From the NCBI GenBank assembly GCA_902626435.1, contig CACOFO010000006.1, positions 1 to 40,700 of the forward strand: a stretch of 40,700 nucleotides of DNA. The letters run 5' to 3'. Each line of letters starts with the position of its first letter. The stretch's first letter is position 1. This stretch comes from an uncultured Prochlorococcus sp. (lineage in GTDB: Bacteria > Cyanobacteriota > Cyanobacteriia > PCC-6307 > Cyanobiaceae). Below the pieces are notes generated by a model. It made no database searches, was not told the origin of the DNA, and saw only the letters and a list, made by a program, of their open reading frames with translations. Below are positions 8,298 through 15,839 of the stretch, one piece after another. The position numbers were made by a program, and so were the translations under genes.

Positions 8298-9538
8298 AAA
8301 TTCTTTACATTAATAAATTTGCAACCTGAATTTTCTGCCGCCTTTAAATCAACTTCCGAATCACCTATCATTAATGAATTTCCAAGATCTATATTTCTTA
8401 AAAAAGCTTGTTCTAAAATCATTCCTGGATTTGGTTTTCTACAAAAACAATCCTTTTTCAAAATTGAAATCTCATTTTCAAATCCTTTATGAGGATGATG
8501 AGGGCAAAATGTAACTACATCAATTTTCAAACCTTTTGAAAGACAATGCTTTATTACAGTACTATTAATGCTATCTAATCTTTCCATAGATAATTTACCC
8601 ATAGAGATACTAGGCTGATTTGTTACTAAACAAACAAAATCATATTTTTTAGCAATATTACTAATTCGAATTATATTCTCTTCCATAAATTTAATATCAT
8701 TTTCTCGTAAAATGTATTCTCCCACTTGGCATTCAATAATTGTATTATCTCTATCTAAAAACAAAGCACTTTGTTGATTTAAATAATTCTTTAATTTGAC
8801 TTTGCCTAATTCTAAATCTTCTTTTACTTTTCTCAATCTTTTAGGAGTTCCCATATCTTTTATGTATTCAGTTGTGTTATAGGAATATATATCAATGTCC
8901 ATTTCAAAAGCATTTTTTACGATATGGTGAAAGACTGAACTTAAAATTTTTTCTTTTGGTTCCTTAATTTTATTTAATAAATCTTTCTTAATTACGCAAA
9001 TTCCAGAATTACCTAAATATGCATTTTTTTCTTCAAATTTTTTTGAATTCTTTAAAAAGATCTTTTCTATCAATGAGCCATTAGGTACTGACACCAAATC
9101 AGAATCATCAGGATGATCACTTGTATGTGTTACCAAAGTAAGATTTGAAGATAATCTTTGATGAAAATAAATTAATCTATCAAAATCCAAAGAATATATT
9201 AGATCTCCATTTATAAAAAAGAATTCTTCAGATAAATTATCCTTTATTTTCCATAAAACACCGCATTCACCAAGAGGCTTTTCTTCTATAAATGTATCTA
9301 TATTAATACTATATTTTCCCTCTAGTTTATTTATAAAATCTATGAAATAATCATTTTTGTATCCTAAGGAAATAAGAATATTATTAATAGAGTGATTATT
9401 TAATTCAGATATACATCTTTCAAGGGTCGATTTCCCATTAATAGGATACAAAGCTTTAGGGATATCTTTTGTGATTTTTTTTAGTCTTGTTCCTAGACCT
9501 CCACAACTTACAACAGCACTATATTTTTTTTGTATCAT
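8294..9538 (-). CDS. Fused heptose-1-phosphate guanylyltransferase and heptose-1,7-bisphosphate phosphatase
   Basis: Two-domain enzyme of 414 aa. Residues 1-250 are a nucleotidyltransferase of the HddC type: GGLGTRL at 13-19 with the lysine of DIPKALYPING (25-35), EKPLGECG at 86-93, and metal-binding NGD at 110-112. Residues 257-414 are a GmhB-type HAD phosphatase: catalytic DRD at 262-264, TNQPS at 306-310, zinc ligands in CPHH at 345-348 and CFC at 364-366, K368, and GDSEVD at 392-397. It should remove the C7 phosphate of D-glycero-D-manno-heptose-1,7-bisphosphate and then make GDP-heptose from the resulting 1-phosphate. The zinc motif separates it from generic HAD proteins. It sits directly after the kinase gene with an ATGA overlap. 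That the nucleotide is GTP rather than another is inferred from HddC resemblance. Confidence 0.88.
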   Translation of the reverse strand: MIQKKYSAVVSCGGLGTRLKKITKDIPKALYPINGKSTLERCISELNNHSINNILISLGYKNDYFIDFINKLEGKYSINIDTFIEEKPLGECGVLWKIKDNLSEEFFFINGDLIYSLDFDRLIYFHQRLSSNLTLVTHTSDHPDDSDLVSVPNGSLIEKIFLKNSKKFEEKNAYLGNSGICVIKKDLLNKIKEPKEKILSSVFHHIVKNAFEMDIDIYSYNTTEYIKDMGTPKRLRKVKEDLELGKVKLKNYLNQQSALFLDRDNTIIECQVGEYILRENDIKFMEENIIRISNIAKKYDFVCLVTNQPSISMGKLSMERLDSINSTVIKHCLSKGLKIDVVTFCPHHPHKGFENEISILKKDCFCRKPNPGMILEQAFLRNIDLGNSLMIGDSEVDLKAAENSGCKFINVKNL

Positions 9539-10527
9539 ACTTTTAAAATAGAGGCCCCCTCATCTGAAATAGTTGCTTTAAAAATTCCTTTTAAACATTT
9601 ATTATTTGATAATTCATTTACTTCTTTTTCATTAATTTTTGATGATATTAGAAAATAACCTCCCTGACCTGCGCCAACAAGTCTAATCCAGTGATTTGGG
9701 ATTAATTTGTTTATTTCTTCATACTGCTCAGATAAAGTTATTGTCATTACGTTAGACATAGATTTCTTAATTTCCCATGAATCCCTTATAGAATTATGAA
9801 AAAGTTCTTCAATCATATGGTTACGGTCATCTTTAAAAGATATAAATTTACTTGCTATTGATCTTATTTCAAGAATCTTTTCTAAAGAATTTTCATGACT
9901 TTTAATTTTAGATAATACAGAATCAGAATTCCTTGTTTTGTAAGTTGGGATAAGATAAAAATTATTTACTAATTTTCGCAAAGTCAGTAACATACTTTTT
10001 GATAAATAATTTTCTTTTACCTTATTATCATCATAAAAATTAAAAGAACTAAATCCTTTATTAGCGCAAAGATATTGATCTTGCTTTCCTATTGGTTTGT
10101 TTAATTTATTAATCTCAATAAAACATGCTTTTTCAATAATTTCATTTAAGTTTAAATTAAGTTCAAAAGCTGAACATAAAGAAGATACTAATGAAATTAT
10201 AAAAGATGCTGAACCCCCTAAACCAGCCCCTCCACTTGCGAATCCAAAAGTTTTTAATTCAATAAAACTTGGTAAATTGAGATCAATTAATACCTCCCTA
10301 ATTATAGGATGAACTATATCATTTACATTTGAATAAGTTTCTCTAGTAGAATATTCAAGAATCCCTTTCTTTGCATTTTCAGGAAGCAAATTTATAACTG
10401 AATAGGAATATTGATTTAGAGAAAATCCTAAGCATAGACCAAAACCTTTTTCCTTGACAAACCAACTTAAATCTGAACTACCACCCAATAGAGATACTCT
10501 ATAAGGACATTTCCCAATTATTATCAT
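9535..10527 (-). CDS. hddA: D-glycero-alpha-D-manno-heptose-7-phosphate kinase
   Basis: GHMP-family kinase of 330 aa predicted to phosphorylate C1 of D-glycero-D-manno-heptose-7-phosphate using ATP, giving the 1,7-bisphosphate. Family marks: an N-terminal substrate-loop motif CPYRVSLLGGSSDLSWF at residues 7-23, the phosphate-binding GGAGLGGSAS at 99-108, and the C-terminal GAGQGGYF near 284-291. The length is normal. GHMP kinases acting on fucose or other sugars share these motifs, so specificity rests on the flanking gmhA and hddC-gmhB genes, which supply its substrate and use its product. It overlaps each by ATGA, which suggests translational coupling. Confidence 0.88.
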   Translation of the reverse strand: MIIIGKCPYRVSLLGGSSDLSWFVKEKGFGLCLGFSLNQYSYSVINLLPENAKKGILEYSTRETYSNVNDIVHPIIREVLIDLNLPSFIELKTFGFASGGAGLGGSASFIISLVSSLCSAFELNLNLNEIIEKACFIEINKLNKPIGKQDQYLCANKGFSSFNFYDDNKVKENYLSKSMLLTLRKLVNNFYLIPTYKTRNSDSVLSKIKSHENSLEKILEIRSIASKFISFKDDRNHMIEELFHNSIRDSWEIKKSMSNVMTITLSEQYEEINKLIPNHWIRLVGAGQGGYFLISSKINEKEVNELSNNKCLKGIFKATISDEGASILKV

Positions 10528-11153
10528 GAAATAAGATCCTCAGTTGTCCTTTTTCTATATTTTGTCAAATCAACCTCGTTAAATAAGGCGCTATATTTAT
10601 CCATCAGTCTTTGTTTTATATAATGAAAAATTGACAATTGAATATCTTCAGATATTTCCATATCATCAAAATTTACATGTACTGGGAAATCTACAATTTC
10701 TTTTAGTGCTCCTCCAGTAAATCCCACAATTGCAGCTTGCTTTATATTCGCATTTAATGCTTTCCTTGCACATTTAACAAGATTAAGGGAGTTACCGCTT
10801 CCAGAAAGATAAATAATAAAATCATCTTTATCTATTATATTATTTACTAATATTGCATAAGAATCTTCATAAGAAAGATCATTTGATGCCGCAGTCAGAT
10901 GACAAACATTATCAGCCAAGCAAGAAATCTTAAGTTTCAATCCAACTATTGAGAAAGTTTTAATAAAGTCTCCTGCTATATGATGAGCATTTGCCTGGCT
11001 ACCGCCATTTCCCAATAAAAAAATATTTGAATTTGTCCCTATAATTTTATCTATTTGATTAAACAATTCATCAACAGCATTTTGATCTACTTTTTCTAAT
11101 GCCTGAATAATTTTTAGAGAATAATCTTTAAATAAGTATTTATGATATTTCAT
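10524..11153 (-). CDS. gmhA: Phosphoheptose isomerase
   Basis: SIS-domain isomerase of 209 aa that converts sedoheptulose-7-phosphate from the pentose-phosphate or Calvin pathway into D-glycero-D-manno-heptose-7-phosphate. The phosphate-binding GNGGS is at 48-52, followed by the metal-ligand region ANAHHIAGDF (54-63), SGSGNS at 117-122, and a C-terminal SEDIQLSIFHYI region carrying the second catalytic Glu and His. It is the first gene of the five-gene minus-strand unit, so the promoter should lie in the 160-nt divergent gap up to 11313. A GAGAG Shine-Dalgarno-like sequence lies about 6 nt before the ATG. Next to hddA and hddC-gmhB, the heptose role is very likely. Confidence 0.92.
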   Translation of the reverse strand: MKYHKYLFKDYSLKIIQALEKVDQNAVDELFNQIDKIIGTNSNIFLLGNGGSQANAHHIAGDFIKTFSIVGLKLKISCLADNVCHLTAASNDLSYEDSYAILVNNIIDKDDFIIYLSGSGNSLNLVKCARKALNANIKQAAIVGFTGGALKEIVDFPVHVNFDDMEISEDIQLSIFHYIKQRLMDKYSALFNEVDLTKYRKRTTEDLIS

Positions 11154-11313
11154 AAAAAACTCTCTTAATTATTCTATTTTAACTTATTCACCAATTAAAC
11201 AAAAAAACATTACCTATGATTAAAAATTAATACTTTTATTCTTTTATTATTATTTGGATCATATCCTCATTTAAAGTACAATCCACGTATAACAAAAACA
11301 TAGGAATTTATAT
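11154..11313. promoter_or_regulatory. Divergent intergenic region, heptose operon and methyltransferase gene
   Basis: This 160-nt AT-rich gap separates the heptose unit (minus) from the methyltransferase run (plus). On the plus strand TATAAC at 11288-11293 is a reasonable -10 box, and AGGA near 11302 is a weak Shine-Dalgarno sequence about 9 nt before the ATG at 11314. On the minus strand a TAGAAT-like box and a GAGAG sequence precede gmhA. I see no long inverted repeat or conserved operator. The assignments rest on short matches in an AT-rich background. Confidence 0.35.
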
Positions 11314-12216
11314 ATGCAAATAAAATATGACCAGCAAAATAAAGAATGGTCAGAATGTATATCTAATAAAGAGAAAAGGAAGCATTCAAAACAGTGGCTT
11401 AAAAAAAATACTCTTGATTACTGGAGACATAAAAGAATGCTTGAAACTATAAAACCATTCATCAAAAAGGATGAGCACTGGTTAACGATAGGAGATGGAC
11501 GATATGGTACCGAGGCAAATTATATTATGACCAATGGTGCTAATGCTTTAGCTACAGATTATTCAGATAAATTATTAAAAATTGGGAAAGAAATTGGTTT
11601 TATTAATGAATATAAAAAAGAAAATGCTGAATCATTAAGCTTTCAAGATAATTCATTTGATTATGTACTGATAAAAGAAGCTTTTCACCATTTCCCTCGG
11701 CCATGGATTGCTCTTCATGAAGCTTTTAGAGTTTGCAAAAAGGGAGTAATTTTAATTGAGCCAAATGATCAGGTGTCCCATAGATTAAATTCTTTCTCTA
11801 AATTATTAAAAAAAATTCTAAATTTTTATAAATTTATAAAAGGTAAAAATTTCAATAAAGATTGCTATTCATTTGAAGAAGTTGGAAATTTTATTTATAC
11901 AACAAATAGGAGAGAATTAGAAAAATTCCTCTTAGGAATGCACTACAGAGATATAGGATTTATAGAATTAAACGATCACTACATTAAAGGTGTAGAGTAT
12001 ATAGAATTACATGACAAGAAAATATCAACTAAAATTAAAATTACTATATTTAAGGCAATCATTTACTCAAAAGACATTTTAAGCAAATTAAAATTACTAA
12101 ATAATTCATTAAATATTAATATCCTTTTTAAAGAAAAACCTGATAATAATCTGTTAAAAGAAATGAAACTCCATAAATGGAATCACAAAGAACTCCCTTT
12201 AAACCCTTACTTGTAA
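11314..12216 (+). CDS. SAM-dependent methyltransferase (class I, Methyltransf_11 type)
   Basis: A 300-aa class I methyltransferase. Motif I is WLTIGDGRYGTEA near 52-64, with GDG standing for the usual GxGxG SAM loop. ALATDYS near 73-79 is the second-strand acidic region, followed by LSFQDNSFDYVLIKEAFHHF and a post-motif region ending VILIEPND, as in Methyltransf_11 proteins. The last 150 residues are lysine-rich and unrecognised. It leads a plus-strand run of five genes (GT32-like, ABC exporter, glycosyltransferase, AsnB-like), so it probably O-methylates a sugar, either on a nucleotide sugar or on the growing chain. The acceptor is unknown. The next start follows its stop after one base. Confidence 0.82.
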   Translation: MQIKYDQQNKEWSECISNKEKRKHSKQWLKKNTLDYWRHKRMLETIKPFIKKDEHWLTIGDGRYGTEANYIMTNGANALATDYSDKLLKIGKEIGFINEYKKENAESLSFQDNSFDYVLIKEAFHHFPRPWIALHEAFRVCKKGVILIEPNDQVSHRLNSFSKLLKKILNFYKFIKGKNFNKDCYSFEEVGNFIYTTNRRELEKFLLGMHYRDIGFIELNDHYIKGVEYIELHDKKISTKIKITIFKAIIYSKDILSKLKLLNNSLNINILFKEKPDNNLLKEMKLHKWNHKELPLNPYL

Positions 12217-12217
12217 T

Positions 12218-13078
12218 ATGAAGGAAAGCTTTTTTTTTACAGAATTTGCGAAATCATGTAAATTTAAATGGGATTTTGTACATAAAATAGAAGATGTTAA
12301 TAAATGGCAGCATCTTGCCGATAATTTTGAAATTCATCTGCAAAAATTTAAAAAAAAGTCGAACTTAGATAAGAAAATCCCAAAAAGAATTCATCAAATA
12401 TGGATTGGCCCAAAGAAAATTCCAAAAAAGTATTTAGATTGGGGTAAAACTTGGAAAAAAAATCATCCTGGGTGGGATTACAAGTTATGGACAAATGATG
12501 ATCTAAAAAATTTTCCGATGCAAAACAGATATATTTTTGATTCATCGGATAATATAGGTTTTCAAAGTGATCTAGCTCGATATGAAATTCTCTATAAATA
12601 TGGTGGGATTTATATTGATACTGATTTTGAATGTTTAAAAAAAATTCCTGATGAATTAAGAGATTATGATTTTGTATCTTGCATAGGATTTAATTACACA
12701 CCCGAAGTATTAAACGGGTTTTTAATGGCATCTCGCCAAAGTAAAATGATGCAAGAATTGATAACTAGTCTTAAATTACCACAAGATACAACAGATCCAA
12801 TGTCAATAATAAATCTATCGGGTCCAAAAAAGTTAACAGAATTATATTTTAAAAATTATGCTCTTAATAATTGCATGATATTACCATCTAACTATTGCTA
12901 TCCATACCCTTATTTTTTGATAAATAGTTCAGTAAAAGAAGAGAATGAAATTGTGTCAGAATCATTTGCAATTCATCATTGGGAAATGAGCTGGATGAAA
13001 GGTAGCTATATAAAAAGATTAATAAACAAATTTATTTACATTTTTAAATATCTAAGAAACAAGAAAAATTTAATATAA
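12218..13078 (+). CDS. GT32-like glycosyltransferase with DXD motif
   Basis: A 286-aa glycosyltransferase of the capsular/OCH1-like type (Gly_transf_sug family). The landmarks are IPKRIHQIWIGPKKIP at 54-69, the tryptophan-rich HPGWDYKLW at 83-91, and SDLARYEILYKYGGIYIDTDFE at 117-138 (split by the helix boundary), where DTD at 134-136 is the metal-binding DXD. Near the C-terminus AIHHWEMSW is the family His/Trp motif. The N-terminal 50 residues are not recognised. Nine consecutive T bases at 12230-12238 encode three Phe at residues 5-7, a possible slippage tract. The gene lies between the methyltransferase and the ABC exporter, with gaps of 1 and 8 nt. Sugar donor unknown. Confidence 0.82.
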   Translation: MKESFFFTEFAKSCKFKWDFVHKIEDVNKWQHLADNFEIHLQKFKKKSNLDKKIPKRIHQIWIGPKKIPKKYLDWGKTWKKNHPGWDYKLWTNDDLKNFPMQNRYIFDSSDNIGFQSDLARYEILYKYGGIYIDTDFECLKKIPDELRDYDFVSCIGFNYTPEVLNGFLMASRQSKMMQELITSLKLPQDTTDPMSIINLSGPKKLTELYFKNYALNNCMILPSNYCYPYPYFLINSSVKEENEIVSESFAIHHWEMSWMKGSYIKRLINKFIYIFKYLRNKKNLI

Positions 13079-13086
13079 GAATATTT

Positions 13087-14847
13087 ATGTATAGGCCAAA
13101 TATTATAAATTCCATTCTCAATTTATATGAAAATATTGACTTTAAAAGAAGATTTCAATTAATAATTTTAATTTTTTTAAATTTAATAAATGGGATACTA
13201 GAGTTTGTAACACTATCGTCTGCCAGTTTATTTCTTGAATCATTAATTAACCCTATTTCAGTAATAGAGAAAATAAAATGGACAGAATCATTCTCCTTAT
13301 ACTTATCAAATAATATAGTACAAAAAACAACATTTATCTTTATATTTTTAATCATTCTAAGTACATCATTAAGAATATTTAATTTATGGATTAGTATGAA
13401 ATTTAGAGTCTCATTATTAGTTTATCTTGAAAGTAAAGTATTTAAAAATATTATCCATCAAGAATTAGATTATCATATAAATACTAGCTCAACAAAAATA
13501 ATAAATGATCTTACGAAGAATATAGATAAAGCAAATTTCTTTATTGAAAATTTACTATCATTAATAACTTGCATTATTCTTTCAATAAGTTTAGTAATTG
13601 GTCTTATTAATCTTAGCTTTTCAATAACAATTTTTACTGTTATTATGCTATCTATTCTTTATACTTTTATTGGCATAATAACAAGCAAAAAAGTTAAAAT
13701 ATACGGAAAATATGAACTCAGATCTAGTCAAGAATTCTTGCAAATTATTCAAGAAAGTTTAGGAGCGATTAAAGAAATAATTCTTAGCGGAAAACAGAAA
13801 TTTTTTCTCGAAAAATATAATGAAGCAAGTTACATTTCTAGGAAATATCAAGGTTTAAGTGGATTCGTTACGACTTTCCCAAGATATCTATTTGAAGGTG
13901 TAGGACTAATAGTTATTGGACTAGCAGGCTATATAGTTTTTTCAAATATGGGGAAAGATATTGTTCCACTTATTGGAACTTTTGCGCTAGGAGCTCAAAA
14001 ACTATTACCATCTATGCAAACAGTTTATAGATCTTGGCAATTATTATTTTTTTATGATGAAGGTTTAAAAAGAGTTCTTAAATTAATTAAATTAAGATAT
14101 CAAAAACTAGATAAGAAGAAAATCAATTCAATAAAGTTCAATAAAGAAATTATCATAAAAAATTTGTTTTACAAGTATAAAAATTCCGATTCTTTCTCAC
14201 TAAAAAATATAAACCTCGCAATAAAGAAAGGAGAGAATATAGGAATAATGGGAATTACAGGAAGTGGTAAAACAACGTTTATAAATATACTTATGGGGTT
14301 ACAAAAACCCTCTGGAGGGGAAATACTTGTAGATGGTCGGAATATTTTTGAGTCCAAAAATCTCGATTGTCTTTATTCATGGAGAAAAAATATTAACCAT
14401 GTTCCTCAAAAAATATATTTAACAAATTCTACTTTGGTAAATAATATTGCATTAGGTATTCCACAACCCAAAATAGATTTAAAAAAAATAAATTTTTCAA
14501 TAAAAAAAGCATGTTTGGAAGATTTAATAAGACAGCGAAATAGTAATATTTTTCTTCTGGTTGGCGAAGATGGAATTAAATTAAGCGGAGGACAAAAACA
14601 AAGAATAGGAATAGCGAGGGCTATATATAATGATCTAGATATAATCATATTGGATGAGTCAACCAATGCGCTTGATCATGATACTGAAGCAGCAATAATG
14701 AAAAATATTTATAATTTGCCAAATAAAAAGACTACTATAACGATAAGTCATTCAAAAAATGCACTATTAAACTGTGATAGGATTATTGAGTTTAGAAAAG
14801 GCAAGATTTATAAAATAACTTCAAAAGAAGAATTTACAACTAATTAG
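13087..14847 (+). CDS. ABC exporter, fused permease and ATPase (PglK/MsbA-like)
   Basis: A 586-aa half-transporter that would act as a homodimer in the inner membrane. Residues 1-320 hold about six hydrophobic segments, and residues about 355-586 hold the ATPase: Walker A GITGSGKTT near 389-397, Q-loop HVPQ near 439, signature LSGGQKQRIGIARA near 498-511, Walker B IIILDES near 519-525 and the H-loop ISHS near 553-556. Export of a lipid-linked oligosaccharide, as done by PglK, or of a lipid A-type core, as by MsbA, are the likely roles; peptide export is less likely among sugar genes. No Wzx flippase gene is seen, so this protein may supply the flipping step. The tail of a second ABC transporter survives at 29897-30040. 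Confidence 0.85.
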   Translation: MYRPNIINSILNLYENIDFKRRFQLIILIFLNLINGILEFVTLSSASLFLESLINPISVIEKIKWTESFSLYLSNNIVQKTTFIFIFLIILSTSLRIFNLWISMKFRVSLLVYLESKVFKNIIHQELDYHINTSSTKIINDLTKNIDKANFFIENLLSLITCIILSISLVIGLINLSFSITIFTVIMLSILYTFIGIITSKKVKIYGKYELRSSQEFLQIIQESLGAIKEIILSGKQKFFLEKYNEASYISRKYQGLSGFVTTFPRYLFEGVGLIVIGLAGYIVFSNMGKDIVPLIGTFALGAQKLLPSMQTVYRSWQLLFFYDEGLKRVLKLIKLRYQKLDKKKINSIKFNKEIIIKNLFYKYKNSDSFSLKNINLAIKKGENIGIMGITGSGKTTFINILMGLQKPSGGEILVDGRNIFESKNLDCLYSWRKNINHVPQKIYLTNSTLVNNIALGIPQPKIDLKKINFSIKKACLEDLIRQRNSNIFLLVGEDGIKLSGGQKQRIGIARAIYNDLDIIILDESTNALDHDTEAAIMKNIYNLPNKKTTITISHSKNALLNCDRIIEFRKGKIYKITSKEEFTTN

Positions 14848-14872
14848 ATATCTGACTTTATTAACACAAGTA

Positions 14873-15838
14873 ATGAATTATTTGAAAACACCAATTCTAA
14901 TAACGGCTTGGAACAGACCAGAGAAAATAAGAATATTGATAAATTCTTTAAAAGTTTTAAAACCTGAAAACTTATATTTTTCATGCGATGGACCAAGGAA
15001 TGAAATCAGTAAAGAAATAGAAAAAACAAATCAAACCAGAAAAATAATTAACGAAAATATTGACTGGAAATGTAATGTAAAAAAGAATTTTAATGATACA
15101 AACTTAGGCTGCAGGCTTAATATGATAAAAAGTATTAATTGGATTTTCGAAAGTAATGAGATGGCGATTATTCTTGAGGATGACTGTATACCTAAACCTG
15201 AGTTTTTCAAGTTTTGCTATTTACTGTTAAAAAAATATGAAAAAGACTTTGAGATCTGGAATATAAATGGAACAAATCTTCAAAATGGTAACTTGCGTGG
15301 TGGTAGTAGTTATTACTTTAGTAAATATTTCCACTCTTGGGGTTGGGCTACTTGGAAAAATCGTTGGTTAAGGATTGACGATAACCTAGATACTTATGAA
15401 TCTTTCAAAAATCTCCATAACAAAAAACAATATTTCTTAAACAACTCTGAAGAAAAATATTGGTTAAAAATTTGGGATAATTTAAAATATCATGAAAAAC
15501 CAGATTCTTGGGCATACAGATGGCTTTATACCTGTATTTCAAATAAAGGACTAAACATCACTCCAAATATTAATTTGATAAATAATATTGGTTTTGATAT
15601 GGAGGCCTCTAATACAAAAATCAGGATAAATAAATTTAGAAAAAAGAAAAATATAAAAATATTTTCAAAAAATGGTTTATTAAATCACCCAAAAACAAAA
15701 ATAATTAATTTTAAAGGAGATAAATACACTTTTGATAATTCATTTAAAATTTCATTATTAAAAAAAATCTACTTAATAATTTCAAATCCAAATTATTACA
15801 TAAGAAAAATCTATAAATTAATTAAATCTTTAGTTTAA
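14873..15838 (+). CDS. GT-A fold glycosyltransferase with SWGWATW motif
   Basis: A 321-aa glycosyltransferase and the second copy of the type seen at 4500-5477. Shared landmarks in order: a first strand PILITAWNRPEK near 7-18, SCDGPRNE near 35-42, ILEDDCIPKPEFF near 100-112 with the acidic metal-binding cluster, and FHSWGWATWKNRW near 154-166. WAYRWLYTC follows near 216-224. The C-terminus is basic with a hydrophobic stretch that may touch the membrane. It lies between the ABC exporter and an asparagine-synthase-like gene, ending one base before the latter starts. Donor and linkage are unknown. Whether the two copies arose by duplication or separate import cannot be judged here. Confidence 0.75.
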   Translation: MNYLKTPILITAWNRPEKIRILINSLKVLKPENLYFSCDGPRNEISKEIEKTNQTRKIINENIDWKCNVKKNFNDTNLGCRLNMIKSINWIFESNEMAIILEDDCIPKPEFFKFCYLLLKKYEKDFEIWNINGTNLQNGNLRGGSSYYFSKYFHSWGWATWKNRWLRIDDNLDTYESFKNLHNKKQYFLNNSEEKYWLKIWDNLKYHEKPDSWAYRWLYTCISNKGLNITPNINLINNIGFDMEASNTKIRINKFRKKKNIKIFSKNGLLNHPKTKIINFKGDKYTFDNSFKISLLKKIYLIISNPNYYIRKIYKLIKSLV

Positions 15839-15839
15839 T

